Shown: positions 16,771-26,186, counted from the stretch's first letter. The stretch: DNA of 64,000 nucleotides from Candidatus Gastranaerophilales bacterium (GCA_944324285.1 CALUVR010000001.1:110237-174236), one strand, 5' to 3'. The notes: generated from the letters alone by a model not told the origin. A program made the numbers and translations.

Positions 16771-17805
16771 ATGATTTTACCGATTACTAATCGAAATACA
16801 AGACTTAATTTTTCTTCGGATAATCAAAAAGATAAAAATGAAGAAAATAAGCTCCCTTATACTCACGATACAGTACTTAAAAATACTTTTTCTAACCGCA
16901 TGCGAATAGGTGTGGATAAGCTTACAAATGCGTTGACTGTTTATCCGGCAAAAGGTTTAAACGGCAGCAAAAATGCCAATTTTTATGAATTTTTGACAAT
17001 GGGTATGGTTCCGTACTTAGTCGGCAGTGCAATGCTTATTGGAGTGTTTAATTCAAATAAGACATTCCTCCCTTTTGATAAAAAGAATGCATCCGCACTT
17101 GGCAGACGCTTAGGGCTTGGAGTTGTTTTTTATGCACTTGCAAAAAGTGCTTCAAAACAGTTGATTACCCAACCGGTAAAATGGATGACAGGGGTGGATA
17201 CAGAGCAGCCTTATGCTAAAGTTCAATATGAACTTCCTGAAAATATTAATGACACCGACATTACAAGTATAGAGTATCACAAGGTTCCAGAGAGCTGTGA
17301 ATTTATCCGCTGGGATTTGATGTACGGTCCTGAAGATAACGCTAAAACGCGTAATGCTCCGTATGATAAGATTGCCAAAAAATTAGGGCTGGGCACAAAT
17401 TTAAATGATTCTGACCAGGAAGCAAAACCTCGTATAAGAGAGATTGTAATTAAATCAGCAACAGCAAAGAATATTGTATCGTATCTCTGGGCGGCAACTG
17501 CTGTCGGTATTGCTATTCAAGAATGCTGGGATAAGTTCTTTGAAGTCGGAACATGGAAATTCTGGCATGGTAAACAGTTTGCCAAAACTTGTACAACATT
17601 CGTAAAAACTTTAGGTGAAAGTATAAAAGATTTTTATAAAGGCGGTAAAAACGGTATGAGCCGTTATGCAGGCAAAGCCCTCCTTGGGGCGGCAGTCCTC
17701 GGCACCGTAATAGGGGTTGCAAATACAATGACAAGTTCTCATAAGCCATCCAAGCTGGATTCGGCGGACATTATAGAAAAGTCAAGAAAGTATGTGGTGA
17801 ACTAA
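16771..17805 (+). CDS. Unknown membrane protein A (paralogue of the next gene)
   Basis: 344 residues from the ATG at 16771, which has GGAG 6 nt upstream; a GTG at 16756 would add five residues. An Asn-rich polar start (MILPITNRNTRLNFSSDNQ) is followed by a hydrophobic pair (FYEFLTMGMVPYLVGSAMLIGVF and LGLGVVFYALAKS), a central soluble part with EFIRWDLMYGPE, and further hydrophobic helices near residues 235-255 and 305-325. I recognise no known domain. The order of segments (membrane pair, QP-x-K loop, FIxWDL, LGL/LGV helix, IREIVIKSATAKN helix) matches the downstream protein, so the two look like diverged tandem duplicates. It begins a three-gene operon. Confidence 0.82.
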   Translation: MILPITNRNTRLNFSSDNQKDKNEENKLPYTHDTVLKNTFSNRMRIGVDKLTNALTVYPAKGLNGSKNANFYEFLTMGMVPYLVGSAMLIGVFNSNKTFLPFDKKNASALGRRLGLGVVFYALAKSASKQLITQPVKWMTGVDTEQPYAKVQYELPENINDTDITSIEYHKVPESCEFIRWDLMYGPEDNAKTRNAPYDKIAKKLGLGTNLNDSDQEAKPRIREIVIKSATAKNIVSYLWAATAVGIAIQECWDKFFEVGTWKFWHGKQFAKTCTTFVKTLGESIKDFYKGGKNGMSRYAGKALLGAAVLGTVIGVANTMTSSHKPSKLDSADIIEKSRKYVVN

Positions 17806-17806
17806 T

Positions 17807-20401
17807 ATGCCAAACATGATTTCATCTTACATACATAACTATAATAACAAACCTCAGCATCAGACAAAATCTCAGGATGTGGAAATTATTAATGTCAAAA
17901 AAGCTAAACCTAATTTTGATATAAATAGAGAACTTGCAAATCGTACTTTTATAAAACCGCTTCCAGGGAAAGGTCACCTTGTAAAAAATAGAATAACAGA
18001 TGTTCCGGCTGTTATAGTAAAAGATTTAGCATACGATTTAAAAGCTCTGAAAGACGGTTACACAGGGAAAGCAAATGACCACCAGCTTGGTAAATTAAAC
18101 GATATGGGATTAGCTGTCGGCGGTTTGAGTTTGGCAGGGTTCTTAGCAACAATTAAGCAGACTCCAAGAACAAAAGCTATGGAATTTATCGGGCTTGCGT
18201 CATTTCTCGCCTCAATGAGCATCTGGCCAAAAGTCGCAATCCAGTGGCCGGCTCAGTTAATCCACGGTGTAAATATTTCACAGCAATATGAGGACAGCTT
18301 TGGCAGAAAGAAAAAATTCTATCTTGACCCTCAATTTATTCCTTGGGATTTATATTCTGATAAAGAAATAAATAAAATAGGCGACAGATTAGGAGTTCCG
18401 CGTGATATGAACAACCGCCGCGACTTCATTCAGGATAAAATGAGAAAAATAGCTGTTCAAAATAATACCCTCTGGATGCTGACAGCAGGCTTTGCAACTC
18501 CTGTAATGAGCGCTTTGATATGCAGCCTTTCAGAACCTTATGTAAATAAATATCTAAATAATCTGCAGATGAAAAAAGCTGATAAACTTTTGAATAACTT
18601 CTCTGAATCTACTCAAAAGATGAAATCGGATAAAATCATCAAAAATATTGAAAGTTTTATAGAATTGCATAAAGATCAGCCATTGACGAATGGTATGATA
18701 AAAACTCTTTCCGAAAATCTTACAGATGGATTTGACGGGCTTGCAACAGAGGCTATGGAAAAGGATTTGAAAAAAATCTTAAGACCTGATGGAGTTGAAA
18801 AATTTACTATTTCAACTTCTACAGCACAATCAATGTCGGATAATGCAAAAAAAGCACTGAAAAACAGTCCTCTGGATAAGGCAATTGTAGATGCAGTAGT
18901 TCCTAAGCCGGAGCAGTTGACAGCGCTTTTTGAGAGTGAAGCTTATGCAGGTAAAGATTTTACCAAATTACAGGCTCAGGACTTACTAGATGATATAAGT
19001 TTAATAGTAAGAAAAAATATTAAAGAATATAATTCAACAAATCCTGCATTCCCGGTAACAGAAGAAATAGAAAAACCTATTATATTTGATAAACTTGTTA
19101 ATGCTAAGTTTTCTGAAGCTCCTATATCAAAGGTTCTGGCTTCTACACCTGCTGCAAGATTTAACGAAGAAGCACAGCAGATTGTAAAAAGTGCTGCTAA
19201 GGTAATGACTGACTTAAAGGCAAAAACAGATGTATTAGATAAATTTGCATATATAAAATTCGCCTCAGCGCCGGAAACAGGTCTTGCAAATTACTGGAAT
19301 GAAGTAGCAGAAAGTCTGACGGAAATCTTCAAATTCACTCCGGAAGAAATCAAAAAGACCCGTATGGATAGACAGCTTATGACAGCCCTTCTGCGTGAAA
19401 AGATGGAAAAAATATCTTCAAATGACGCAGAATACCGCAGAGTAATGAAGGCTGTCTGTGAAAAAATAAATACTTTAAAAGATACAGTGAAGGCTGATAC
19501 AATACCTTCAAACTATATTGAAGCAACAGACAGCACCTACGATACAGCCGCAAATGCATTTGAAAATATTACTTCAGGTAACGGCAAAGTTGTTAATTTT
19601 GAGAATATGTCCCAGCACTTAACCGGTCCTAAGGCGGTAAGAAACGGTAATGTCATTCATTATGAAAATCAGTCACTCAAACAAATTCAGAAAAGCTTTG
19701 TAGAAGAACGCTTCCTTGGAATTAAGAGTACGTTTGAGGGACTTTTGAACAGTATGAACTTCTATCGCAAAGTTGCTACAAATTCGATTGATACTTTAAA
19801 AGACAGACCTCGTGAAATAAAAGAAGAAGTCATTGAATTTTGTAAACAGCTTGCCATTGATCGTCACATGGTTGATTTTGAAACAAAATTCTACGCGCTC
19901 AGAAATCCTTATCCTAATATGGATGATTTCAGCGATATAGAAATTAAAGATGGTAAAGTTATCAACAAATACGTAGGTGCTGCACGTCCGATGGCAGACG
20001 TTGATATTCCTATGGATTGGGATTTCTTTAAAACAGTAATGCAGACTTTATACAAAGAACCGCTGCATCCTGATACTGAAGCTGTATTCCGAGATACAAA
20101 CATAACAGGTGTGGGGGCATATAGGGATGCTGTTTTTAAAGATATTGGAGATACAAAATACTTTGCTAAACTACAGCACTTTGTGGAAAATAGAGGTTCG
20201 GATGCAACTTCTGCAAGAAAATTCCTGCTCCTTGGCATGTCGCCTGATGATTTATTTTCAAAAATAGGCTTGAGAAAATACAATTCTCAAACGTGGAGAA
20301 AAACATTCGGAACAATAGGTGCTGTGTTACTCGGAGTTACGCTAGTCGCTCAATTCTTCTTCGGACGTATGAAACTTCCGGAAAACAGGCAAAAGGGTTA
20401 A
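17807..20401 (+). CDS. Unknown large membrane-anchored protein B
   Basis: 864 residues, one base after the preceding stop, so co-translated. It starts MPNMISSYIHNYNNKPQ. Hydrophobic helices lie near residues 103-145 (MGLAVGGLSLAGFLATI and FIGLASFLASMSIW), 222-245, and at the very end (TIGAVLLGVTLVAQFFFG). Between them stands a long helical, charged region (about 260-830). FIPWDLYSDKE and IGDRLGVPRD correspond to motifs in protein A. I know no family name. The architecture suggests a structural or scaffold protein held at both ends in the membrane. Confidence 0.82.
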   Translation: MPNMISSYIHNYNNKPQHQTKSQDVEIINVKKAKPNFDINRELANRTFIKPLPGKGHLVKNRITDVPAVIVKDLAYDLKALKDGYTGKANDHQLGKLNDMGLAVGGLSLAGFLATIKQTPRTKAMEFIGLASFLASMSIWPKVAIQWPAQLIHGVNISQQYEDSFGRKKKFYLDPQFIPWDLYSDKEINKIGDRLGVPRDMNNRRDFIQDKMRKIAVQNNTLWMLTAGFATPVMSALICSLSEPYVNKYLNNLQMKKADKLLNNFSESTQKMKSDKIIKNIESFIELHKDQPLTNGMIKTLSENLTDGFDGLATEAMEKDLKKILRPDGVEKFTISTSTAQSMSDNAKKALKNSPLDKAIVDAVVPKPEQLTALFESEAYAGKDFTKLQAQDLLDDISLIVRKNIKEYNSTNPAFPVTEEIEKPIIFDKLVNAKFSEAPISKVLASTPAARFNEEAQQIVKSAAKVMTDLKAKTDVLDKFAYIKFASAPETGLANYWNEVAESLTEIFKFTPEEIKKTRMDRQLMTALLREKMEKISSNDAEYRRVMKAVCEKINTLKDTVKADTIPSNYIEATDSTYDTAANAFENITSGNGKVVNFENMSQHLTGPKAVRNGNVIHYENQSLKQIQKSFVEERFLGIKSTFEGLLNSMNFYRKVATNSIDTLKDRPREIKEEVIEFCKQLAIDRHMVDFETKFYALRNPYPNMDDFSDIEIKDGKVINKYVGAARPMADVDIPMDWDFFKTVMQTLYKEPLHPDTEAVFRDTNITGVGAYRDAVFKDIGDTKYFAKLQHFVENRGSDATSARKFLLLGMSPDDLFSKIGLRKYNSQTWRKTFGTIGAVLLGVTLVAQFFFGRMKLPENRQKG

Positions 20402-20407
20402 GTAAAT

Positions 20408-22153
20408 ATGATACAGAATACAAACTTGTTAACTCAATATGTAAATAAACCTCAAGGCTTGAAAAATCAAAATCAACAGCCTCAGATTAACTCTGCTGCG
20501 CAGGCAGACAAAAACCGCGGTTACATGATTTCTGCTTATCTGCAGAACCTTGCTGCCATAAATAAACCTGCTGTCACAAAGTCAACAAGTGTTCAACAGC
20601 CGGAAGCGCCTAAAAAGATTGTCTACAGAAATAATCTCCGTAGCATGTTCAGACATGAACAGGCAAATATTTTAGCAATTATTCCGCGGACATTTAATGC
20701 AAAAGATACAAACGGAAACGAATATATTGACGGTAATGAACAGGGCGGCACCTTTATAAATGCTATTGAAAGGCTTGATGAAGTAAAAGAGGACGGGTTT
20801 AATACACTCCACCTACTTCCGATAAGCACCCCGGGGAAACTTAAAGCGATGGGGACAGCAGGTTCGGTTTATTCACCTAAAGATCTTATAGAAATTGATC
20901 CGAAACTTTATGACCCTTCTGCACCGGGGACGGTTAAAGACCAATTTAAAAAGTTTATAGATGAATGTCATAAGCGTGATATTAAAGTTATGGTGGATTT
21001 ACCGAGCTGTGCGTCTTATGAAATGTTTTTAAATCATCCGGAATGGATGGCAATTGAACCTGACGGTTTAGCAAAAACACCTCAAGGATGGAACGATATC
21101 AGAATGTTCCAACCATGGGAAGATGAAGGCAAACGTACTCTCAACCCGAAACTTCTTGAATTGCACAAACAGTTTATTGATTTCTGTATAGATTTAGGGG
21201 TTGACGGTATAAGGGCAGACGTAGCAAGAGCGAAACCGGTTGAATTCTGGGATATCTTAATCCCTTATTCAAGAATGAGGGATCCTGAATTTGCATGGCT
21301 TGCTGAAACATATACATACGAAGATGCATCACCTCAGGCAAATATGCCTTATGACAGACCCGAAGATTCTCTGCGTGCAGGGTTTGATGCCATATACGGT
21401 CAGTATCACATTTTCCATGAATGGGCAAATGCTCAAACTCTTATGGATTATGTAAAAGAGCAGCTGGATATGTCCTACAGAGTCGACAGAGGAAAATCTT
21501 TAATAGGCTCATTCGCAACCCATGATGATATTTCTCCGATGTTCCATGGCGGTGCTGATTACTGCAAAATGACTCTCGGTATTCAGGCGACCCTGCCGAT
21601 GCTGAATATGTATCAGGTTGACGGCTTCCAGAATGGTGATTATTATCTTTACCCTTATGAAGATAAGTATAATCCGGAAACAGAAACTGATAACCACGAA
21701 ATGACAGTTCACCGCGGTAAATTGGATATCTTTAACGCCTCAAGAAAACCAGGCGGTGATGATGAATCAATCAGAACATTCCTTCAGGATGCAAACCAGC
21801 TTAGAAGGGATTACGCAGATATAGTCGGTCCTAACGGTACGTTTATTGAACTTGAAAAAGATGATGACAAAAACGACCAGATAATTGCTTATGCAAGACA
21901 CTATAACGGACGTACCCTGCTTGTTCTTGCAAACAAAAACGTGAACCGCGGAGTTGCCTGCAAGGTTAAAATCCCAACGCTAAAAGCTTCACAAAAACTT
22001 GATAACCTTCTCCCGTCTTACGGAAAAGAAAGTATATTCCAGGCTGTTGACGGAGAATTGAGAGTTGATTTGGGACCTGCTAGAGTCCACGTATTTGAAA
22101 TAGATACCCCTTATATAGAAAATTACACTAGAAACGTTTATAAGCAGCACTAA
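20408..22153 (+). CDS. GH13 alpha-amylase-family glycosidase, cytosolic by sequence
   Basis: A 581-aa (beta/alpha)8 enzyme. After an 85-residue Gln/Asn-rich extension, the barrel shows LHLLPIS, VMVDLP (region I, lacking the usual His), GVDGIRADVARAKP (nucleophile Asp271, Arg269), WLAETYTY (acid/base Glu300) and SFATHDD (His372-Asp373). A small beta domain ends it. There is no signal peptide. It likely acts on an alpha-glucan or alpha-glucoside; exact specificity is unreadable. It is the third gene of the operon, 6 nt after protein B, and its N-terminal MISAYLQN-NKP resembles MISSYIHN-NKP of protein B, as though both carry a shared targeting or docking motif. Confidence 0.85.
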   Translation: MIQNTNLLTQYVNKPQGLKNQNQQPQINSAAQADKNRGYMISAYLQNLAAINKPAVTKSTSVQQPEAPKKIVYRNNLRSMFRHEQANILAIIPRTFNAKDTNGNEYIDGNEQGGTFINAIERLDEVKEDGFNTLHLLPISTPGKLKAMGTAGSVYSPKDLIEIDPKLYDPSAPGTVKDQFKKFIDECHKRDIKVMVDLPSCASYEMFLNHPEWMAIEPDGLAKTPQGWNDIRMFQPWEDEGKRTLNPKLLELHKQFIDFCIDLGVDGIRADVARAKPVEFWDILIPYSRMRDPEFAWLAETYTYEDASPQANMPYDRPEDSLRAGFDAIYGQYHIFHEWANAQTLMDYVKEQLDMSYRVDRGKSLIGSFATHDDISPMFHGGADYCKMTLGIQATLPMLNMYQVDGFQNGDYYLYPYEDKYNPETETDNHEMTVHRGKLDIFNASRKPGGDDESIRTFLQDANQLRRDYADIVGPNGTFIELEKDDDKNDQIIAYARHYNGRTLLVLANKNVNRGVACKVKIPTLKASQKLDNLLPSYGKESIFQAVDGELRVDLGPARVHVFEIDTPYIENYTRNVYKQH

Positions 22154-22175
22154 TTTGGCACACATTAAATAAACG

Positions 22176-22210
22176 AAGAAATTCAGCCGTATCCGTCGGC
22201 TGTCTTTCTT
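22176..22210 (+). terminator. Probable terminator after the GH13 gene
   Basis: AAGAAA/TTTCTT and CAGCCG/CGGCTG stems separated by a 2-nt internal loop. The T-tract is short, so it is weaker than others here. Confidence 0.5.
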
Positions 22211-22312
22211 TGGTGATGTGTTTCGGGCATGCTGAGTTTTAATTTGTTGCAGGATTGAAAATCCTATGTTTAAACTATTAGCCTTTTTTAGATTTTTATG
22301 TATAATTTTAGT

Positions 22313-23227
22313 ATGAAAAAATTTATATTATCATTAGTTTTGTGTTCGGCATTTAGTGCAGGTTACTTTGAGCCTTCATACGCAGGTTCTATTGCGGACT
22401 TTAAATTGCGTATTGAAAACGCAAGAGAAGAAAAGCAGGCTGTTAAAGAAATAAAAAACTTATTTGATTTACAGACTGATTATACTAATAAGTATGATTT
22501 GAAAAAGCTTTCTACGCTTTATTCAGATAATTATGTAGATAATGACGGGTATGTAAAAAAAGTTTATTTTAAGCTCATACAGGAAACCTGGGACACTTAT
22601 CCTGATATAACTTATAAGACAGAAATAAAAAATATAAAACTAAAAGGTGACTATGCTGTTGTACAGACTTCTGAAACAGCAGTTGCAACTGACGATGAGG
22701 ATTCTGATTTGATTGCTGCAAAGGGGGAACTTTATTCAACCGCAACATGTGTTTATCATTTAAAAAAAACTAATGAAAAGTGGCAGATAACAGCAGAGCA
22801 GGTTGTAGAAGAAACCTCTACTCTCAAATACGGAGATGCAAGGTTTGTTGAGATGGAACTTAATGCGCCTTCTCTTATCGGTGCTGGAGAGGAATATACC
22901 GCAGAATTAAAGGTGGATTTACCTAAAGACCAGATTGTTATTGCGGCTATAAATAAAGAAAGAATAGTTCAGCCTGTAAAAAAAGACCCTGAAGTATTCA
23001 AACGCCTTCCTGAAGAGCAGATTTTGGAAAGAGTTTTCCACGCTAATTCAGATAATATCAACGAGTACGCTGTTGCCTCCGTAGGAATTACACGGTCTGA
23101 AAAACTGAATGATGACTTTGTAAAGGTTTATATGAACGGGCTTGCATTCATTATTACAAGAGTTAATGTTGTTCCGAAAAATAATTTTGTGAAAATAGAG
23201 GAGTCAAATGTCGAAAAAGCTAAGTAA
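22313..23227 (+). CDS. Secreted protein with NTF2-like domain
   Basis: 304 residues from MKKFILSLVLCSAFSAGY, a clear Sec signal peptide with a likely cut after SYA (about residue 24). Residues 45-170 (LFDLQTDYTNKYDLKKLSTLYSDNY to WQITAEQ) read as an SnoaL/NTF2-like cone fold, a common ligand-binding or regulatory module. The C-terminal half is unassigned. TATAAT at 22301-22306 ends 7 nt before the ATG and no ribosome site exists, so the message may be leaderless. The last 20 bp overlap lspA. Confidence 0.78.
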   Translation: MKKFILSLVLCSAFSAGYFEPSYAGSIADFKLRIENAREEKQAVKEIKNLFDLQTDYTNKYDLKKLSTLYSDNYVDNDGYVKKVYFKLIQETWDTYPDITYKTEIKNIKLKGDYAVVQTSETAVATDDEDSDLIAAKGELYSTATCVYHLKKTNEKWQITAEQVVEETSTLKYGDARFVEMELNAPSLIGAGEEYTAELKVDLPKDQIVIAAINKERIVQPVKKDPEVFKRLPEEQILERVFHANSDNINEYAVASVGITRSEKLNDDFVKVYMNGLAFIITRVNVVPKNNFVKIEESNVEKAK

Positions 23228-23672
23228 AATAATTTATTTGATAGTATGCTTTGTATTCTTTCTTATTTCGGATTTGTATCTTTCGGAACTTCTTGTTAAA
23301 AATATTGCGCGAGGATTTGCGTTTTCCAGTAAGGTAATTGCTCTCACTTATGTTCAAAATTCGGGCGCTGCATTTAATATATTGAATAATTCAAGAGAGT
23401 TTTTGATAATATTGTCGGTTGTGGCTCTCGTTTTGATATTCGGTTATATTATAAGGCATGCAAAATCAATTTCAATGAAATCTATTTTTTTCTCGTCCCT
23501 TCTTGCTGCAGGTATTGCCGGCAATCTTCATGAAAGAATTGTTTTCGGGTTTGTTAGAGATTTTTTTGAGTTGAAATTTGTTGACTTTCCTGTTTTTAAT
23601 ATTTCTGATATCTTTATAAATATCGGTGTAATTGCACTAATAATTCTTATTCTTATAAGAAAAGCAAAATAA
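23208..23672 (+). CDS. lspA: Lipoprotein signal peptidase (signal peptidase II)
   Basis: A 154-aa, four-helix membrane aspartyl protease that cleaves lipoprotein signal peptides. The two catalytic Asp are present in FVRDF and FNISD, 16 residues apart. The normally invariant DR of the GNxxDR motif is ER here (GNLHER), a conservative change. GAGGAG lies 5 nt before the ATG inside the previous gene, so the two are coupled. rluD follows immediately, the classic lspA-rluD arrangement. Confidence 0.9.
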   Translation: MSKKLSKIIYLIVCFVFFLISDLYLSELLVKNIARGFAFSSKVIALTYVQNSGAAFNILNNSREFLIILSVVALVLIFGYIIRHAKSISMKSIFFSSLLAAGIAGNLHERIVFGFVRDFFELKFVDFPVFNISDIFINIGVIALIILILIRKAK

Positions 23673-24584
23673 ATGATAATATATGTTGATGAAAATGATG
23701 AATTGCAGCGGCTTGACAATTTTTTAAGAGAAATTTTGTCTGATTATTCGCGTTCAAAAATCCAATCCTTTATAAAGAATGGTAATATTTTGGTTAACAG
23801 AGATGCGAAAAAATCTTCATATATCCTGAAAGAAAATGATAAAATTGAAATAGAACTTCCGGAAGCAAAGGTAATAGAGATTAAACCTCAGGATATTCCG
23901 CTAGATGTAAAGTATGAAGATGAAAATATGCTTGTTGTGAATAAACCTTCCGGCATGCTTACGCATCCAACGACACTTGAGGCGGAAAATACTTTAGTGA
24001 ACGCTCTTTTATATAAATTTGGAGAAAAGTTATCTGATATAAACGGAGAATTTCGCCGCGGGATAGTGCACAGACTTGACAGAAATACATCCGGACTTTT
24101 AATGGTCGCGAAAAATAACAAGGCACATGAATTTCTCGCCGAACAGATGAAAAATCATACTATTGTAAAAAGGTATAGAGCTGTTTTAAAAGGTATTTAT
24201 CCTAAAAATGAAGATATAATAAATCTTCCGATAGGCAGAAATCCTGACCAGCCGCACAAGATGATGGTGAGAAAAGACGGTAAGGAGAGCACAACTGTTT
24301 TAAAGGTAATTAAACATTATGCAGACGCGACATACGTTGATTTAACACTAATCACAGGCAGAACTCACCAGATAAGGGTTCATACATCTTATATGAAGCA
24401 TCCTGTTTATAATGATACTCTTTATGGAGCGGGCAAAGGTAAGGTGTCGACTCAGGAACAAGTTTTACAGTCTTATTATCTAAGGTTTACAAAACCGTTT
24501 TCTGATGAGATAATAGAATTGGAAATAGAACCTGACGAAAAGGTGGCAAAGGTTCTTAAATATTTAGAGGGCAGAGAAAAATGA
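23673..24584 (+). CDS. rluD: RluD-type 23S rRNA pseudouridine synthase
   Basis: 303 residues. An N-terminal S4 RNA-binding domain (RLDNFLREILSDYSRSKIQSFIKNGNILVN) precedes the catalytic domain with HRLDRNTSGLLMVAKN, whose Asp is the nucleophile, and GRTHQIRVH. It fits the RluC/RluD/RluA-like family that modifies large-subunit rRNA; the exact target uridines cannot be told. It starts directly after the lspA stop, and its own end overlaps the next gene by 4 bp (ATGA). Confidence 0.92.
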   Translation: MIIYVDENDELQRLDNFLREILSDYSRSKIQSFIKNGNILVNRDAKKSSYILKENDKIEIELPEAKVIEIKPQDIPLDVKYEDENMLVVNKPSGMLTHPTTLEAENTLVNALLYKFGEKLSDINGEFRRGIVHRLDRNTSGLLMVAKNNKAHEFLAEQMKNHTIVKRYRAVLKGIYPKNEDIINLPIGRNPDQPHKMMVRKDGKESTTVLKVIKHYADATYVDLTLITGRTHQIRVHTSYMKHPVYNDTLYGAGKGKVSTQEQVLQSYYLRFTKPFSDEIIELEIEPDEKVAKVLKYLEGREK

Positions 24585-24955
24585 AACGATTAATGCAAAT
24601 AATGGCATATCTTGCTATATTGGGGGTAATGTTTCTTGTAATACTGAATGCACGTGAAAGCGTAACTATTCAAGTATGGGGACCGAGATATGATGTTGCG
24701 GCACAAATGACTTATCATCTGACAAAAACATTAAATGTTTCTTTTTATACTGTTTGTATAATGCTTGCCGGTATTTTTTCAGGTGTTGCATTAACGCTTC
24801 CTTTCTACTTTGCGGAACTGGATAAAATTGCAGCTTACCGCAGAGAACTTGAAAGACGCGATGTTAAATCCGACACAAGTTCTTCTAAAGTGAGAGTTTT
24901 GGAAGCAAAAGTACAGGTTTTGGAAAAAGCATTGAGAGATGCATTAGGAAGATAA
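24581..24955 (+). CDS. LapA-like (DUF1049-type) small membrane protein
   Basis: 124 residues: a helix at about 5-22 (IMAYLAILGVMFLVILNA), a short loop, a second helix at about 53-76 (FYTVCIMLAGIFSGVALTLPFYF), then a cytosolic coiled-coil tail. This two-helix hairpin plus coiled coil is the layout of lipopolysaccharide-assembly protein A (LapA) domain proteins. Sequence identity is too low to claim that role firmly. It overlaps rluD by ATGA, so it belongs to the same operon. Confidence 0.65.
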   Translation: MKRLMQIMAYLAILGVMFLVILNARESVTIQVWGPRYDVAAQMTYHLTKTLNVSFYTVCIMLAGIFSGVALTLPFYFAELDKIAAYRRELERRDVKSDTSSSKVRVLEAKVQVLEKALRDALGR

Positions 24956-24970
24956 AAATAGGAGGTACGC

Positions 24971-25784
24971 ATGGAAAAACGTTGCTATAACAGGCTTTTC
25001 GGGGGGGGGGCGTCCTGATTTAAGCTTTATAAAGTGGCTTTCGGCGTTTACACTAGCAGAAGTTTTAATTACACTTGGAATAATAGGAATAGTAGCATCA
25101 ATGACGTTGCCGGCTCTAGTCGGCAGATATCAGGAAAAAGTAGCAATAGCGCGTCTGAAAAAAGCTTACTCTGCACTGTCGCAGGTATATCTTTCTGTCA
25201 CAAATGATTACGGATACCCTGATGAGTGGGATGTTATGCAGCCTGAGGAAGGGGACAATATTCCTCCTATGACGTTTACATATTATAACATTTTAAAAAA
25301 TTATATAAAGAAATTGCGAATTTGCTCAGACGCTAACTGCAGACCTCTTTATAAAATGTTAAACGGCGTTCAGGACGGTAATTCAGGTTATAGAGTAGCG
25401 TCATTTCCAATGATATTACCTGACGGCACGTATATAAGATTAAATAATGATGATAAAAATGGGGCATTTAGCTGTGATACAAACCGCGGGGATACAAAAG
25501 CATTACAAAGTCTATGCAGTGAAGTTTTTGTTGATATAAACGGCAGTCAAAAACCGAATACTTTTGGACGTGATGTTTTTATATTTTATTGGACTAAAGC
25601 CGGTCTTGTTCCTGCAGGCACTCCTGAGGATAAATCACATTTGTCTTTTAGATATACCTGTTCAAATTCTTCTGCTTCTGACTATAGCGGCTATGGATGT
25701 GCTGCATGGGTGCTTTCTAATGAAAATATGGACTATCTTCATTGTGATAATTTAACCTGGGACGGCAAGCACTCCTGTAAATAA
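24971..25784 (+). pseudogene. Pilin-like gene, frameshifted by a G10 tract (possibly phase-variable)
   Basis: An ATG at 24971 with an excellent AGGAGG 5 nt upstream opens a frame that reads MEKRCYNRLFGGG and then stops at 25016-25018, just after ten consecutive G (25001-25010). With nine G the frame would run on as RPDLSFIKWLSAFTLAEVLI, a normal prepilin leader and helix, giving about 270 aa. The pilin frame as it stands has no ATG, GTG or TTG upstream of FTLAEV; the first start inside it is at 25101, which would remove the whole leader and half the helix. The soluble domain (to 25784) is intact and cysteine-containing. Either the gene is switched off by slippage or the tract is miscounted. 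Confidence 0.82.
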
Positions 25785-25819
25785 AATAAGGGGCAGAAAA
25801 ATATATTCTGTCCCTTATT
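25785..25819. terminator. Bidirectional terminator between convergent genes
   Basis: A 14-bp stem AATAAGGGGCAGAA/TTCTGTCCCTTATT with one G-T pair and a 7-nt loop, between the pilin-like gene and the YtxH gene. Confidence 0.8.
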
Positions 25820-25839
25820 TATTACAATTCATAATGTAA

Positions 25840-26121
25840 TTATTCAGCGGCTTTTGCTTCTTTGCCTTCTTTTTGCTGGTTAATTACGTTTTGCAATTTT
25901 TCTTTTAACTCGTCGCCTTTTTTCTGCATTTCAGATACAACGTCATCAGCTTTTGATTGAATTTCTTTTACTGTTTCATTAGCACGATTTGTTAAGTCTT
26001 TAGTTGTATCGGCAAGTAAAGCTCTTGTTTCTTCACCTGACTTAGGTGCAAGCAAAATACCTGCAATAGCGCCGATTGCGCCGCCTACTAAAAAGCCTGC
26101 TAAAAATTTAGTTCCTGACAT
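25840..26121 (-). CDS. YtxH-domain protein, 93 aa
   Basis: The N-terminus has a Gly/Ala-rich membrane segment FLAGFLVGGAIGAIAGILLAPKSGEETR, the signature of YtxH/GvpP-like proteins, followed by a coiled-coil tail of Lys/Glu heptads. Homologues are general-stress envelope proteins of unclear mechanism. It is the last of a four-gene minus-strand cluster with a DUF948 protein and a second YtxH protein; 65 nt separate it from the gene before. Confidence 0.85.
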   Translation of the reverse strand: MSGTKFLAGFLVGGAIGAIAGILLAPKSGEETRALLADTTKDLTNRANETVKEIQSKADDVVSEMQKKGDELKEKLQNVINQQKEGKEAKAAE

Positions 26122-26186
26122 ATTATCTCCTTTTCTTTCGTTTTCATTCTTACAACAGTAAAGGTAAATTTCATTACCCGAAACTG

